Shown here in pieces: positions 1 to 8,665 of a stretch of 10,000 bases of DNA (the stretch's first letter is position 1; every line of letters begins with the position of its first letter). Below the pieces are notes generated by a model. That model was not told where the DNA came from. It ran no database searches and saw only the letters and a program-made list of their open reading frames with translations. The stretch comes from Actinidia chinensis (taxonomy: Eukaryota > Streptophyta > Magnoliopsida > Ericales > Actinidiaceae), in the NCBI GenBank assembly GCA_009663005.1, contig CM018895.1, forward strand, positions 26,878,032 through 26,888,031. The letters run 5' to 3'. The translations under genes and the position numbers were made by a program.

Positions 1-226
1 CAGTGAAATCCCACCACTGACCATCGTAGACTCACCTTCATTTGATACTGCTCCTATATTTCGTCTCTAAATAAAAGCCCCCACCAACCACCACCACCAC
101 CTCTCCCTCCCCCTGGCCCATTAGTGCAACTACCGCCACCTCTGACTTCTCTTCCCGTTCTCTCCCTCCCACTGCCCTACCACTGAGCCGCACCTCCCTC
201 CCCTTCTAAAAATGCCCCATCTGTTG
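1..226. other. pyrimidine-rich flank, unassigned
   Basis: This stretch lies outside the copia 3' LTR and is rich in C and T on the plus strand, with short CCA/CCT runs near 80-120. I find no coding motif, tRNA or repeat partner for it elsewhere in the window. It could be the DNA the copia element inserted into, or part of a further element whose other end is off the window. Its composition resembles the pyrimidine-rich copia LTR next to it, so the boundary near 227 rests on where similarity to the right-hand LTR copy stops. Confidence 0.5.
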
Positions 227-289
227 TGTCCAAGGACTAGTCACCAGTCACATCTAACCATATCAACCACACACACAAGACACAGATAT

Positions 290-320
290 ACGTGGTTCGG
301 CCAATCTGCCTACGTCACGG
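290..320 (-). promoter_or_regulatory. conserved hairpin-like block of copia LTR
   Basis: The plus-strand block runs from ACGTGG to CACGG. It can pair CGTGG with the terminal C/ACG part and GGCC around a short AATCT loop, giving an imperfect stem-loop. The second copy is at 9873-9904. Each copy lacks a base that the other has. The role is unknown; its place close to the 3' end of the LTR puts it in the R/U5 part of the transcript. Confidence 0.45.
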
Positions 321-364
321 AGAGGAACCAGAATTAACTAGCTCAAGAATAATTATTATGAGTT

Positions 365-425
<61 letters not shown>

Positions 426-871
426 TCACTGTCTTGGCTCCTCACAGCATTACCAAGTCTAGCCCACACTTCTCTTCACGATCTCTCGTGCTCCCTCGGT
501 GCTCTCCACTAGTACCATAAGCACTCCTCCCCTCAAACACACAACCCTCACTCCCAGCCCCTTCTGCACGACAGGAAACAACATGCCGGTTGTGCTCCCG
601 GTAATCCCCAAGGATTAATATTTTCTAATTTCTGCTTCTCTCTTCTTCCTCTCTCCTGACAACCCTCTCATCCATAGAGAAGAGAGATGAGCTTAGCCAT
701 GAAGCTCATACATGCCCACCATTTGAGACTTTCGGGGAATAGAGGTGGCCTCCATCTGTACTTCTTCTGCAGCCTTCTTTGACAGATACTGTCAGAGCCT
801 CCTCTTTTCTATCTCTTCTCTTCTTTCTTTCTTCCTCTCTACCTCTTTTAATATGAATTCACGATTCAGAT

Positions 872-958
872 TGGGCTTGGGCTTCCATGGGCTTTGGGCT
901 TTCTCTTGGCTTGGGATTTTGTTCTTGTTTTGGGCTGGGCCTCCATCTTCACTGGGCT
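872..958. promoter_or_regulatory. cluster of seven TGGGCY motifs in copia LTR U3
   Basis: TGGGCT occurs at 872, 878, 888, 895, 931 and 953, and TGGGCC at 936 (plus-strand starts). TGGGCY is the plant site II element, known from promoters of ribosomal protein and cell-cycle genes and bound by TCP factors. The cluster lies 10-95 bases inside the 5' edge of the LTR, where U3 enhancers are expected. Function is inferred from motif and position only; GGGCTT-type simple repetition is an alternative reading. Confidence 0.45.
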
Positions 959-967
959 GGATCAACA

Positions 968-985
968 ATCCTTCCGCCCCTCTAG
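968..985 (-). other. copia polypurine tract (PPT)
   Basis: On the minus strand a purine-rich run (AGAGGGGCGGAAGGAT) abuts the LTR start TGTTGATCC. This is the position of the plus-strand DNA priming site in LTR retrotransposons. One C and one T interrupt it. Confidence 0.6.
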
Positions 986-1580
986 CCCATTGGAGGGTAC
1001 TCTGAATTCTTCAGTTATCCTCCCGTAACTTTTGTCCAGCCCCTGTAAAATCTACAATACATATCCGAGATGCGTTCTCTCAAATCCACTAGCAACTCAC
1101 TTCCCACTGATGAATGCACTCCAAACTGAAGTCCTGCACCTTCTCACTTAGGTGCCCGCTCTCGCCCACCGTTGCACTCTGTCAAGTACGTCGCTTTGAC
1201 CCAAGTCGTCGTGACTCCAGCTCTCCTCCCTGTGGGCACACCTGGAGAGACCACGTCACTTATAGATAGAGCGAACTAGACCTCGTTTTCGGCGTCGTTT
1301 CGCGCCTGTCGCTGTACAACTCCTCTAAATTGAGTCTGGTCTCCTTCCTCTGAGCTTCTCTATGGATAATCCTTGCATTGGTTGCAATTGCACCTTCTCT
1401 CGTGTTGAGCCAGACTCTCACATTTCTCAAAGCATCTCCCTTGCGCTGCCTGTACCACTCTGGATCCTTCAGGACATCCTTTCTGTATCCCTGCGCTTGC
1501 TTGCGTGCCTATGTGCAAACATTTGCTTTTCTCTCCATTCTTCTTCGCAGTACATTGGGCCTATTCGGACAGCGCGTCCT
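986..1580 (-). other. copia internal region without legible coding domains
   Basis: This lies between the GAG-pre-integrase fragment and the polypurine tract, where integrase, RT and RNase H belong. I could read none of their signature motifs in any minus-strand frame. About 600 bases replace what should be over 3 kb, so most of pol has been deleted. The remaining DNA is probably a scrambled fragment of pol plus 3' untranslated sequence. Open frames on the plus strand here (for example 1362-1787 and 1378-1809) resemble no protein I know and overlap one another. Confidence 0.5.
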
Positions 1581-1582
1581 CT

Positions 1583-1990
1583 TGTCTGTACACTCCCCTC
1601 CAGTTGGTATAGCCCTTCACTCTTCCTTCTCCTTACAACAGCATTTTCGTTTCCCTCCTTCCTTGGAAACTCTGAGTGTTTCTCTTCTCCCTACTCAAAG
1701 CTTCAATCGTTTCGAATCTTACATCTCAATGAACATGCCTTACCCTCGGTCCACCTTCAATGGATCTCCCCCGTCTGCCATGCGTAACTGGACCCTGTTC
1801 CTTTGCTAACCACTCTTCGTCGTGTTGTTCGCCATCCGTACAAGTCCCTCGCATTGACTATATATTGTGTAGAAAAACACCTCTCCTGTCTCTGGCATAA
1901 TGGTAAGCAATTTCCTGAATCAGAAATCCTAATCCGAACTCTTCTCTACCGATACTGCTATGAGAACACACGGCGCATCCATACCATCAT
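1583..1990 (-). pseudogene. copia protease and GAG-pre-integrase remnant
   Basis: In intact copia elements the aspartic protease cuts the GAG-POL polyprotein, and the GAG-pre-integrase domain follows it. On the minus strand the active-site triplet DSG is at 1921-1913. Further along in shifted frames come NNTT (near 1828-1840), a KGT..VQLRMADG-like strand motif (about 1806-1770), and the in-frame peptide GLYQLEGSVQT at 1615-1583, which is the start of the GAG-pre-integrase domain. The order and spacing match plant copia polyproteins. At least four frame changes and several stops separate these pieces, so no protein can be made. Downstream the integrase zinc finger and core are missing. The plus-strand frames covering the same DNA are shadows. 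Identification rests on motif recognition by eye; a translated search of this interval would settle it. Confidence 0.7.
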
Positions 1991-2019
1991 TGATGTTGTT
2001 GCTGCCGTCTGAAGACTGA

Positions 2020-2362
2020 TCTTGTGCTTTGGTTCCTTGGACAATTCTTCTTTGTCCCTCGTGGTCGCATAAAAAAACACTTAAAGTGCGACCGCTGGAT
2101 TTGCCCTCCGCCATCATCTGCCGGTATGCGTCTTCCTTGACCTCTTCATCTAAGCTCTTTTCCTTGACTCTGTGACCTCCTTCTTGAGACCTCTTCTCTT
2201 CTGGCCGCTTCTCCTACCTCTTCATGGTGGGCCATCTTCCTCTGGAACTCCCGCTCGTTGTTTCCGCCACATATCCCTCTCTGATGTTTCAATACAAGCC
2301 TCCTCATTAAAGCTTTGTTCTGAGATTTTTTTTTCGGTACATCTCCTTCGAACTTGGTCCAT

Positions 2363-2394
<32 letters not shown>

Positions 2395-2588
2395 ATGTTG
2401 GAACACCCATGTGGTTCCATGCATTATCTGATCTGCAACACTCCATTCTCATCGTGCTAAATGATGGAACACCTTTGTCCCGCTTTTGTCCTGTATCTGC
2501 CAATCGTCTTCTTGTTCATCTCCTTCCGTTGTCCTTTATTCTTGGTTTTTCACAGGCGCAATCATGTAGCTGAAAGCGTGATCATAGC
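2020..2588 (-). pseudogene. copia GAG remnant with CCHC knuckle
   Basis: GAG forms the virus-like particle that packages retrotransposon RNA. Reading the minus strand from 2588 downward, there are GAG-like pieces in changing frames. These include a TKFEEMY-like motif (about 2363-2335) followed by KK.LRTKL, then FQRKMAHHEE (about 2250-2220), then a basic S/R/K-rich linker. A degraded CCHC knuckle lies at about 2090-2035: KCFF is intact, the central GH is lost, and KKNCPR closes it. The DNA between the TKFEEMY part and the FQRKM part is too short, so a piece of the capsid region has been deleted. The gypsy element is inserted in antisense orientation into the N-terminal part. A short direct repeat at 2380-2407 and 2447-2473 lies inside. 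The upstream GAG start should be at or just beyond 9168 across the insertion, but I could not identify it. Confidence 0.68.
2380..2473. repeat. short direct repeat, two copies about 67 bases apart
   Basis: The plus-strand sequence TCTCATCGTGCTA followed by A/C..ATG.TGGAACACC occurs at 2380-2407 and 2447-2473 with few differences. It lies within the copia GAG remnant and looks like a local segmental duplication. Confidence 0.6.
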
Positions 2589-2687
2589 TCATGGAAAGCT
2601 GTCCTTCATATCCGACGTGTCCCAATTTTTAATTTGAGGTAAAGGGTTATTTGTTTGGGTTTACTTTGGGTTTTGTTGTTAATAGCT

Positions 2688-2695
2688 TATATAAA
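2688..2695 (+). promoter_or_regulatory. TATA-like box, upstream candidate
   Basis: TATATAAA lies in a context conserved with 8012-8019 of the other LTR. If used, transcription would start before the tandem array and the array would be in the RNA leader. The other candidate is at 3609. Confidence 0.35.
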
Positions 2696-3062
2696 GTCTA
2701 TTGAGACTATTTTTTGTATTAACTTGAAATGGAAAAAGTTTAGTTTTGAATGAGCATATTTATTTTTTGCTAAAATTGAAAGATAGAATGTTAGAAATTG
2801 TATTTAAATTATTTTGATTTAATATCAGATTTTATTGGGTCAAATTAATACCATAAATGCTATGAAATATTTGACGACCTAATTGATTGATAAAGGTGAT
2901 TTTTTATGTATAATTGGTGAAAGTGAATTGTTAATAAAAAAGTTCCAAAAAGCATTACTTTGGGTTAAAAATGAAATTTGGAATTGAGAAAAATGAGAAT
3001 TGTCTTTAGGAAATGACACGCTAAAATATATCGAAATTAGATGGCTTAGATAAGCACAGAAT

Positions 3063-3337
3063 AAAGTCTACATGGCAAAGATACGGAGGGAAGTTAGAGC
3101 CACGGTGAAAGTCCCGAAAGTTGACAATAAAGTCCCCCCTAGATTGAAAAGATACGAGGTAATGTCATATAGCCACGGTTAAGTCTCGGGAAGTGCAAAT
3201 GAAAGTCCTAGATGGCAACAATACGGAGGGAATTCATAGCCCACGGGAAAGTCCGGAAAGTTGACAAATAAAAGTCCTAGATGGCAACGCTACGGAGGGA
3301 ATATCATAGCCCACGGTGAAAGTCGAAGTTGACAGGG
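3063..3337 (+). repeat. tandem array, four units of about 66 bp, in 5' LTR
   Basis: Units begin near 3063, 3128, 3202 and 3269. Each carries, in order, AAGTCCTAGATGGCAA, ATACGGAGGGAA, a CATAGCCCACGG-like block, AAAGTCCGG and (in three of four) GTTGACA. Unit lengths vary from about 65 to 74 because of indels. The same four units recur in the 3' LTR (8394-8665), so the array predates the insertion of this copy. Confidence 0.85.
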
Positions 3338-3608
3338 TGTTATCTTACGTACTTAGTGCAAATGAGGATTGGTTAAGTATTGATTTAGGTGTGTTATTCT
3401 AATTATTGGAGTAATGCCTTATGAGAAAAGTTGATTTTTTTGGGAAACTTGTTATTTGAGAAATCACGATTTAATCAACAAAAGTATCTTTTGATATAAA
3501 TGAAAGCATACTTTAACTGCATCATGGTTTTCATAGTATATTGATGTATCATGGTTTTGGCTTGAAACAATAGTTCATTGTTAATTTTTCAGGTAACTCA
3601 ACCTTTAC

Positions 3609-3615
3609 TATAAAA
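3609..3615 (+). promoter_or_regulatory. TATA-like box, downstream candidate
   Basis: TATAAAA sits about 225 bases before the LTR end, in the conserved context CCTTTACTATAAAACAA, and recurs at 8939-8945. This position would place the 66-bp array in U3 upstream of the promoter, the usual place for LTR enhancer repeats. Confidence 0.4.
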
Positions 3616-3841
3616 CAAGATGTTTCCAGGTACCGAGGGTTATCCTGAGTTTTGAGGCATGTGGATGCTGTTGTGCTGTTTAATTTGATAAACATATTAA
3701 GTTGTAATTAGATGTTTGTAATATTATTTCCGCACTCTGATTAAATGACATGTATTGTCCTTTTTTTTGTTTGCTTTTCACATGTTGAGTTGTTTGCCTT
3801 ACGTGGCCCTGGTCTTGGGTTTGACCGGGGCGTGACAAACA

Positions 3842-3853
3842 TGGTATCAGAGC
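3842..3853 (+). other. primer-binding site, tRNA-iMet type
   Basis: TGGTATCAGAGC is the classical plant retrotransposon site complementary to the 3' end of initiator methionine tRNA, which primes minus-strand DNA synthesis. It follows the LTR end CGTGACA after four bases. Confidence 0.93.
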
Positions 3854-4069
3854 TCTAGGATCGAATACCTATGAGCCGTGGGGTGGTTAGACCACGTTTG
3901 GTTTAAATGCCTAAAAATTTAAGGGGTAACATTGTGTGCTATCAATGTGAAGAAGTAACATGAACATATACTACATGTTATTAAAATGCTTATGGTATAG
4001 CAAATGTTATGACTTAATCATAAATGAGTATGATTATCTTATTGTTTTTTTTATGGCATTTTGTAAACC
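3854..4069 (+). other. gypsy 5' leader
   Basis: Untranslated DNA between the primer site and the probable GAG start. It is AT-rich after 3900 and shows no motif I can name. A short open frame from 3960 runs through it into the GAG region but has no recognisable product. Confidence 0.5.
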
Positions 4070-5530
4070 ATGCCACCACGCAACGCGAGAGTTCTTGCGA
4101 GTCACTTACGGAGCTCGTGGGGCATGTGGAACCACGCGGGCCGTAGGAATCTTGATGAGGGAGATGATCACCAGAGTCGGTGAATGGGAGGAAGGGGGCA
4201 AAAGTGATCCTGTAGAAAATTAGTGAATGTTGGAGGTGCTTCCACCGACGACTTTGGGTGGCCGCCGAATTTTATGCAAGGAGTGTCACCGCCATTGAGC
4301 AAGTGGTGAGAAGCAACTGTGCAACTAGCAGTGTCAGTTAGACCGGGCAGAAATAGGGCTAACCCAAGCCATGATGCATTTCTCAACTACGTCCACCAAC
4401 GTTCAAGGTAGGAACCGGATCCGTTAGTATGGCGGGAAGATTGAACTTGAACAAGTCACAAGAGCGGTTGGATACATTTTTTGGTGACTGATGAAGACTT
4501 TAGGGTGTTGTTGCATCCTATCAACTGCAGGGAGAAATGGGCCCTCCAATTGTGGAAGCCATGGAGGACGTGGAGTTCCAAAAAGAAGTGGGAGCCTTTC
4601 AAGAAAGTTTCCTTGATTAATATTTTACAGATACGCTAAGGAGGCGACTAAGGATGAATTTATAATTTGGGTTCAAGGGAGCTGACTTGTGCTCAATAGG
4701 CCAAGTTTACTAGCTTGTCAAGAATTTGCCAAAGCATTTTATCAACAGAAAGGAGAAAGCAAAACAGTTTCTGCGTGGGGCTTGGCGCGTCCATAAAGGA
4801 TAAGATTCCTGAAATTTGAATCAAAGTTTACTCGCCTACGGTTTAGCGTCGGCGGCGGCCATCGAGAGACTTTTAATGAGAGCTGTGAGGAAAATTAAAA
4901 TCCTAATTCCACAGCGTGAGGGAACTAGCAATCATCGGAGGGGCGTTCTTTAAGAAAGCCAAATGACCTATACTGTGCAACAACAGTCTCCTAACGAGGT
5001 CATTTCACCCGCCAGAAAAAAAACATCTGTTATATCTTCGGGGCCAAACACTCTCGGGGAGGTCCGATTCTGTTTTGGTTCTGTCATCAACGGTCATCGT
5101 TATAGTGGACTTCCCACCTGAAGATCAATCGCAGAGCGGCAGTCGCAGCAGGGGGACAATCTCACATCCAGGCACAGGACAATCACTAGTCATGGGGCCA
5201 CCTACCTGCTAATCGGTGGTGGTCAGGTGGGTCATATCATCTATAGTGCATGCAGAGGGAGAACATCCAGGAGCTACGGGATCGCAACACAACCTACCGG
5301 GTCACATTCAGCACTCGAGAGTCCTACCTCCAGTAATTTGCCCATCAGGCACAGACTTCATATCAGTGTCCAGACCCACAAGCTGTAGCTCAGCAGGGTC
5401 AGAGACGCAAGGACGGGTTTTACGCTAATAACATCAGTCAGGCGGGACCGTCAGGGATAGCTGGACAGTCAGAGCAGGCATTGGATACCTCCCTGTTGTG
5501 CGAAGTACTTTACATTATGTTTACTAAGTT
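4070..5530 (+). pseudogene. gypsy GAG remnant with degraded CCHC knuckle
   Basis: GAG builds the particle that packages element RNA. A start at 4070 (ATGCCACCACGC, reading MPPRNAR) fits the basic MPPR-type N-terminus common in plant gypsy GAGs. The retrotransposon GAG domain is legible in changing frames at about 4400-4830: LQGE near 4525, YFTDTLRR near 4620, then a KFTSLSR-like and a STERRKAKQFLRG-like piece, then KDKIPE near 4800. A degraded knuckle is at 5071-5115, reading CFGSVINGHRYSGLP: the first Cys and the His survive, the second and last Cys are lost. From 5116 to 5530 is the Q/P/S/G-rich linker before the protease, including SQAGPSGIAGQSEQA near 5430-5475. Many stops and frameshifts break it. 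The minus-strand frame at 4168-4386 is a shadow. Confidence 0.72.
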
Positions 5531-5534
5531 CGTG

Positions 5535-5880
5535 GGCTCCGTCGTTCTCTCGACACAGGAGCATCAAACATTCATTCTCAATCTCATCATCTTTTACTCT
5601 TTGGCATTGGATTAGAGATTGATGTATTAGATTCAGTGCTTATGTTAGACCCTCCCCCGTTGGGGGAAGATTCGACTTTGAAGAGAGTTTGTAGACTTCT
5701 TGTGAGGTTGAGATAGCTGATCGAACGTTTCGTGTTTGATTTTAATTGTATTAGACATGACTTTGTTTGACAATCCTTGTAGGGATTGGTTGACCGGATA
5801 TTCGGGCCATGAATCGACTGGTCCGACACCGTGTTACTTTTGTCCACACCCGAAGGAGATCTCTTTCAATTATGGGAAGA
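5535..5880 (+). pseudogene. gypsy retropepsin (aspartic protease) remnant
   Basis: The retropepsin matures the GAG-POL polyprotein. The active-site motif DTGAS is intact at 5552-5566. About 170 bases on, in shifted frames, come VEIADRTFRV (about 5706-5735), LIVLDMTLFD (broken, about 5740-5772) and a DWLTGY piece (about 5781-5798), followed by RHRVTFV (about 5825-5845). This is the standard order of the plant gypsy protease, with the LDM..FD..LGMDWL strand near its C-terminal end; here the ILGM part has become NPCR. Spacing is near normal, but each motif lies in a different frame from the next. The domain is followed by about 150 bases of linker leading to RT. Confidence 0.78.
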
Positions 5881-6029
5881 TCTGAGGTGGTGGTTTTGTC
5901 CCTTCGTCTACTTATTTGCGTAAGCAAGGAGAGTGGAATTTTCTTTTCTTTTCCTCGGCGTGCCTTGGTCGTGAGAGTATGTAGTTAGTATGGCCTTGCA
6001 CCAGTTGTCTGTGAATGTTTCGAGTGTCT

Positions 6030-6790
6030 TTCAGAGATTTGATGCGTTACCACCACACGGGAGATTGAATTTTCCATTGATCTTATACTGGGCACGGCGC
6101 CCATATCGGTACCACCGTAATCGTTTTGCAACCGGCAGAGCTGCAAGACCTGAAAGTTCAGATTCAATCGATTTTTGGATTAAAGGCTTTAGCCGACCTA
6201 GCGCATCACATGGGGAGCTTCGTCGGCTTTATTTGCTAAGAAGAAAGATGGATCACTTAAGAATGTGGCGTAGATTAGCGGCGATTGAATCGTGTTGACA
6301 ATAAAGAACAATATCCACTTCCGAGGATCGACGACTTGTTTGACCAATTGAAAGGTTCGAGCTGTTTCTCGAAGATTCGATTTAAGTATCAGGTTATCAT
6401 CAATGGCGGATCAAAGAGGGAGATATGCGAAGGGACAGTTTTTCGCTCACGCTATGGGTCATTATGAGTTCTTTCTGTGATGCCTGTTTGGTCTATAACT
6501 AATACGCCATCTAACTTTCATGGATTTGATGAAATCTGTATCTCACTCCCTCTTGACCGTTTTCGTGTGTCGTATTTGTGGATGCATCTTTTGACTATCG
6601 TCATCGGTTTGAGTCCACTGAGAGTGAGCATTGTAAGGATAGATGTTTGCAGCTTTTGCGAGAACATCACTGTATGCTAGCTTAGCAAATGCGAGTTTTG
6701 GTTACCTGAGGTAAAAATTCTTAGGTCACGTTTTGTTGTCGGGGAGTGGAGTTAGCTGTTGGATTCATCAAGATAGAGGGCAGTGTACTT
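6030..6790 (+). pseudogene. gypsy reverse transcriptase remnant
   Basis: RT copies element RNA into DNA. Motifs appear in order. A PPHREIEF-like entry lies at about 6045-6075, then the PAELQDLKVQIQ stretch (about 6133-6165), then KGFSRPSASHGE (about 6182-6220) and AKKKDGSLKNVA (about 6235-6270). The nearly intact [20 protein letters not shown] stretch (about 6309-6370) and RYGHYEF (about 6450-6475) follow. The catalytic FVDD box is at about 6577-6595, where it reads FVDASF with the second Asp lost. FWLPEVKFLG ends the series (about 6694-6733). Total length is close to a normal RT domain, but at least eight frame changes interrupt it. A VDSS-like start of the connection follows at about 6760, and then the expected RNase H is absent. 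Sequence type fits Tekay/Del-like chromoviruses. Confidence 0.88.
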
Positions 6791-6849
6791 GCAATCAGAA
6801 TGGGTTCGTGATACGCCGAACGAAGGGTATTTGATTTAGAAAGCGTTTA

Positions 6850-7370
6850 CTCACGTCTGGCGCAGAGTCTCAGAAGAGTAGGCCGATCGGAGTGAAACGT
6901 CATTTGGAAGTTGCGCGTTGGGGATCACGTATTCTTGAGGGGTTTCACCTAGAAGCGTTTGATGCGCTTCGGGCCATAGCGGCAACTATCACCAAGATTC
7001 ATTGGTCATCGTTTGAGATTCTGATCGTAATTGGGGCCGTGGGCATACATCTTGCCTGCTCACCTAAGGCGGTATGGCCAATGTGCATACAATGTTTTTC
7101 ATGTACACTCCATGTTGCGGAAATATGAGCCCCGATCCTTCCCATGTTTTTTGGATTGGGAGATCTTGACCGTCAATAGAGGATGTCACCACCTGAGGAG
7201 CGACCGATTCACGTGTGTGGACAACGAGGGATCAAGTTTTGCGAGAGGAAGACTATTCATTGGTGACGGTTCGTGGGTTCATCAGGGCCATAGATGGAAG
7301 CTACAATGGTGCAACGTGAATCAATAGGTTCACGCAAAATATATCCGAATCTTTTTGACACATGCGAGGT
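6850..7370 (+). pseudogene. gypsy integrase C-terminus and chromodomain-like tail
   Basis: This part of integrase binds DNA, and the chromodomain-like tail of chromoviruses directs integration to particular chromatin. It begins with an AQS..SYADR-like piece (about 6860-6885). Next come HLEVARWGSRIL, resembling LEF.VGD.V.L (6901-6940), FEILIVIG (about 7012-7035), a NVFHVSMLRKYEP-like stretch (about 7090-7132) and SHVLDWEIL (about 7142-7167). After this a long tail ends in KYIRIFLTH / YPNLFDT near 7340-7365, as in Tekay/Del elements. The zinc-binding domain and the D,D-35-E catalytic core are missing entirely; the preceding RT end joins this part within about 80 bases. Frameshifts are frequent. 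Confidence 0.78.
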
Positions 7371-7402
7371 ACGTTTATCTAATTTCGAGGACACGAAATT
7401 TC

Positions 7403-7415
7403 TAAGTGTGGAGGT
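7403..7415 (+). other. gypsy polypurine tract (PPT)
   Basis: TAAGTGTGGAGG directly precedes the LTR start TGTAAGG. The upstream TTTCGAGGACACGAAATTTC resembles the conserved pre-PPT stretch of plant gypsy elements. The tract has T interruptions compared with the G-rich run usual in this group. Confidence 0.75.
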
Positions 7416-7631
7416 TGTAAGGTTCAATTTTTATATTTTTTCTATAAATTTTGGACTTTGCTTTGTCATGTACTTGAGTTAAATTGAACGAATCATGACT
7501 TGTGGGATTAAATTAAAGAGGACTTTAAATTGAGAATGATCTAATGTAATTAAAATTTGAGGGCTGAAGATGTAATTACTTTATAAAACTAATTGAATCT
7601 ATGTTCTTTGGTCGCCGAAAGGCGTCGGCGC

Positions 7632-7684
7632 GAAAAGAAAAGAAAAAGAAAAGAAAAAGAAAAAGAAAAAGAAAAAGAAAAATA
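7632..7684 (+). repeat. (GAAAA)n microsatellite
   Basis: A run of GAAAA and GAAAAA units in the U3 part of the 3' LTR, within the segment missing from the 5' LTR. More purine-rich sequence follows at 7758-7808. Confidence 0.9.
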
Positions 7685-8393
7685 ATAAATCCAAATATTT
7701 AATTATATAAAATATAAATACTTATCAAATCTCATAATAATAGAGGTAGAAGCTCGGATGAAAAGGGAAGAGGGAAAAAAAGAGAAGAGAGAGGGAAAGA
7801 AATGAGAGAAATTATATCCGGTGAGGTTAAGTTTGATCACACGAAAGATAGGGGTGCAGACACACACGGTGAGCATGACGTTGGATCAATGCAAAATTTT
7901 ATATGATGAATCATGGAAGCCTGATCTTCATATCCGACATGTGTCAAAATTTTTATTTGAGGTAAAAGGGGTTGTTGTTTGGTTTTACTTTGGGTTTGTT
8001 GTTAATAGCCTTATATAAAGTCTATTGAGACATTAATTTTTTTGTATTAAACCTTGACATGGAAAAAGTTTTCGTTTTTGATGACAGCATAATTTTCATT
8101 GTTATGCTAAAATGAAGTAGAAATTTAGAAATTGTATTTGAAATTATTTTTGTATTTAATCTCAGATTTTTGTCAAATTAATACTCATAAATGGACCTTA
8201 TGAAATATTGACACTACACAAATGATTTGCTAAAGGTGATTTTTATGTATATTGTGAAAGTGATTTGTTAATAAAAAAGTTCAAAAAGACATGAACTTGG
8301 GGTTTAGAAATGAAATTTGGAATTGAGATGAGAATTGTCTTAGGAATGACAACGCTAAATATATCGAAATTATGGCTTAGATTAAGCACAGAA

Positions 8394-8665
8394 TAAAGTC
8401 CTACATGCAAAGATAGGAGGGATGTTTATAGCCACGGTTAAAGTCGTAAAGTTGACATAAAATCCTAGATGGCAAAGATACCCGGAGGGAATGTCATAGC
8501 CACGGTGAAAAGTCCGGAAGTTTTACAAATGAAGTTCTAGATGGCCACATACGGAGGGAATGTCATAAGCCACTGAAGTCCGGGAAGTTGACACAATAAA
8601 AATCCTGATGGCAACGTCCGAGGGAATATCATATCCAACGTTGAAAGTCCGGAAAGTTGACGGGT
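8394..8665 (+). repeat. tandem array, four units of about 66 bp, in 3' LTR
   Basis: Units begin near 8394, 8458, 8531 and 8598 and correspond one to one with the units at 3063-3337. Block order is the same: TCCTAGATGGCAA, GGAGGGAATGTCATAGCCACGG, AAAGTCCGG, GTTGACA. Individual units differ mainly by one- to three-base indels. Confidence 0.85.

Larger units (their letters stand above)
227..967 (-). repeat. copia 3' LTR
   Basis: On the minus strand the LTR starts TGTTGATCC at 967, directly after a purine-rich tract, as copia LTRs usually do. It ends near 227-235. Positions 235-410 match 9819-10000, so this is a repeated terminus. The part nearest the end carries the block ACGTGGTTCGGC / CCTACGT..CACGG at 290-320, which I recognise from memory as recurrent in LTRs of plant copia elements. 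The start side holds seven TGGGCY motifs (872-958). The plus strand is strongly pyrimidine-rich throughout, so the transcript would be purine-rich. The exact lower edge is uncertain by about 8 bases because the copies differ by a small insertion there (tgtccaagg versus tgtg). Confidence 0.75.
2589..3837 (+). repeat. gypsy 5' LTR, 5'-truncated
   Basis: It aligns along its length with 7911-9167. Similarity begins at TCATGGAA (2589 versus 7911) and ends at CGTGACA (3837). The first approximately 495 bases of the 3' LTR have no counterpart here; the DNA upstream is copia GAG. It is AT-rich, with a four-copy tandem array at 3063-3337, TATATAAA at 2688-2695 and TATAAAA at 3609-3615. Differences from the other LTR are numerous and mostly short indels. 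Confidence 0.88.

Noticed and set aside
1..226. Possible host promoter or 5' untranslated region (CT-rich, near an AAATAAAAG stretch)
   Set aside because: There is no downstream coding sequence, and the copia LTR follows at once; composition alone is not enough.
745..1005. Plus-strand open frame with a hydrophobic W/L/F-rich end
   Set aside because: It lies within the copia LTR; the hydrophobic part is translated from the GGGCTT-type motif cluster.
1362..1809. Two overlapping plus-strand open frames of about 140 codons
   Set aside because: They overlap each other in different frames and lie antisense to the copia protease remnant. Their S/L/F-rich composition follows from the CT-rich strand.
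3063..3337. Regularly spaced repeats as a possible CRISPR array
   Set aside because: Units are directly adjacent with no unique spacers, are present in both LTRs, and the context is a plant retrotransposon.
3842..3853. Possible tRNA gene fragment
   Set aside because: Only the primer-binding complement is present; there is no cloverleaf or A/B box around it.
5587..5847. Minus-strand open frame of 86 codons
   Set aside because: It is antisense to the protease remnant, whose motifs are legible on the plus strand.
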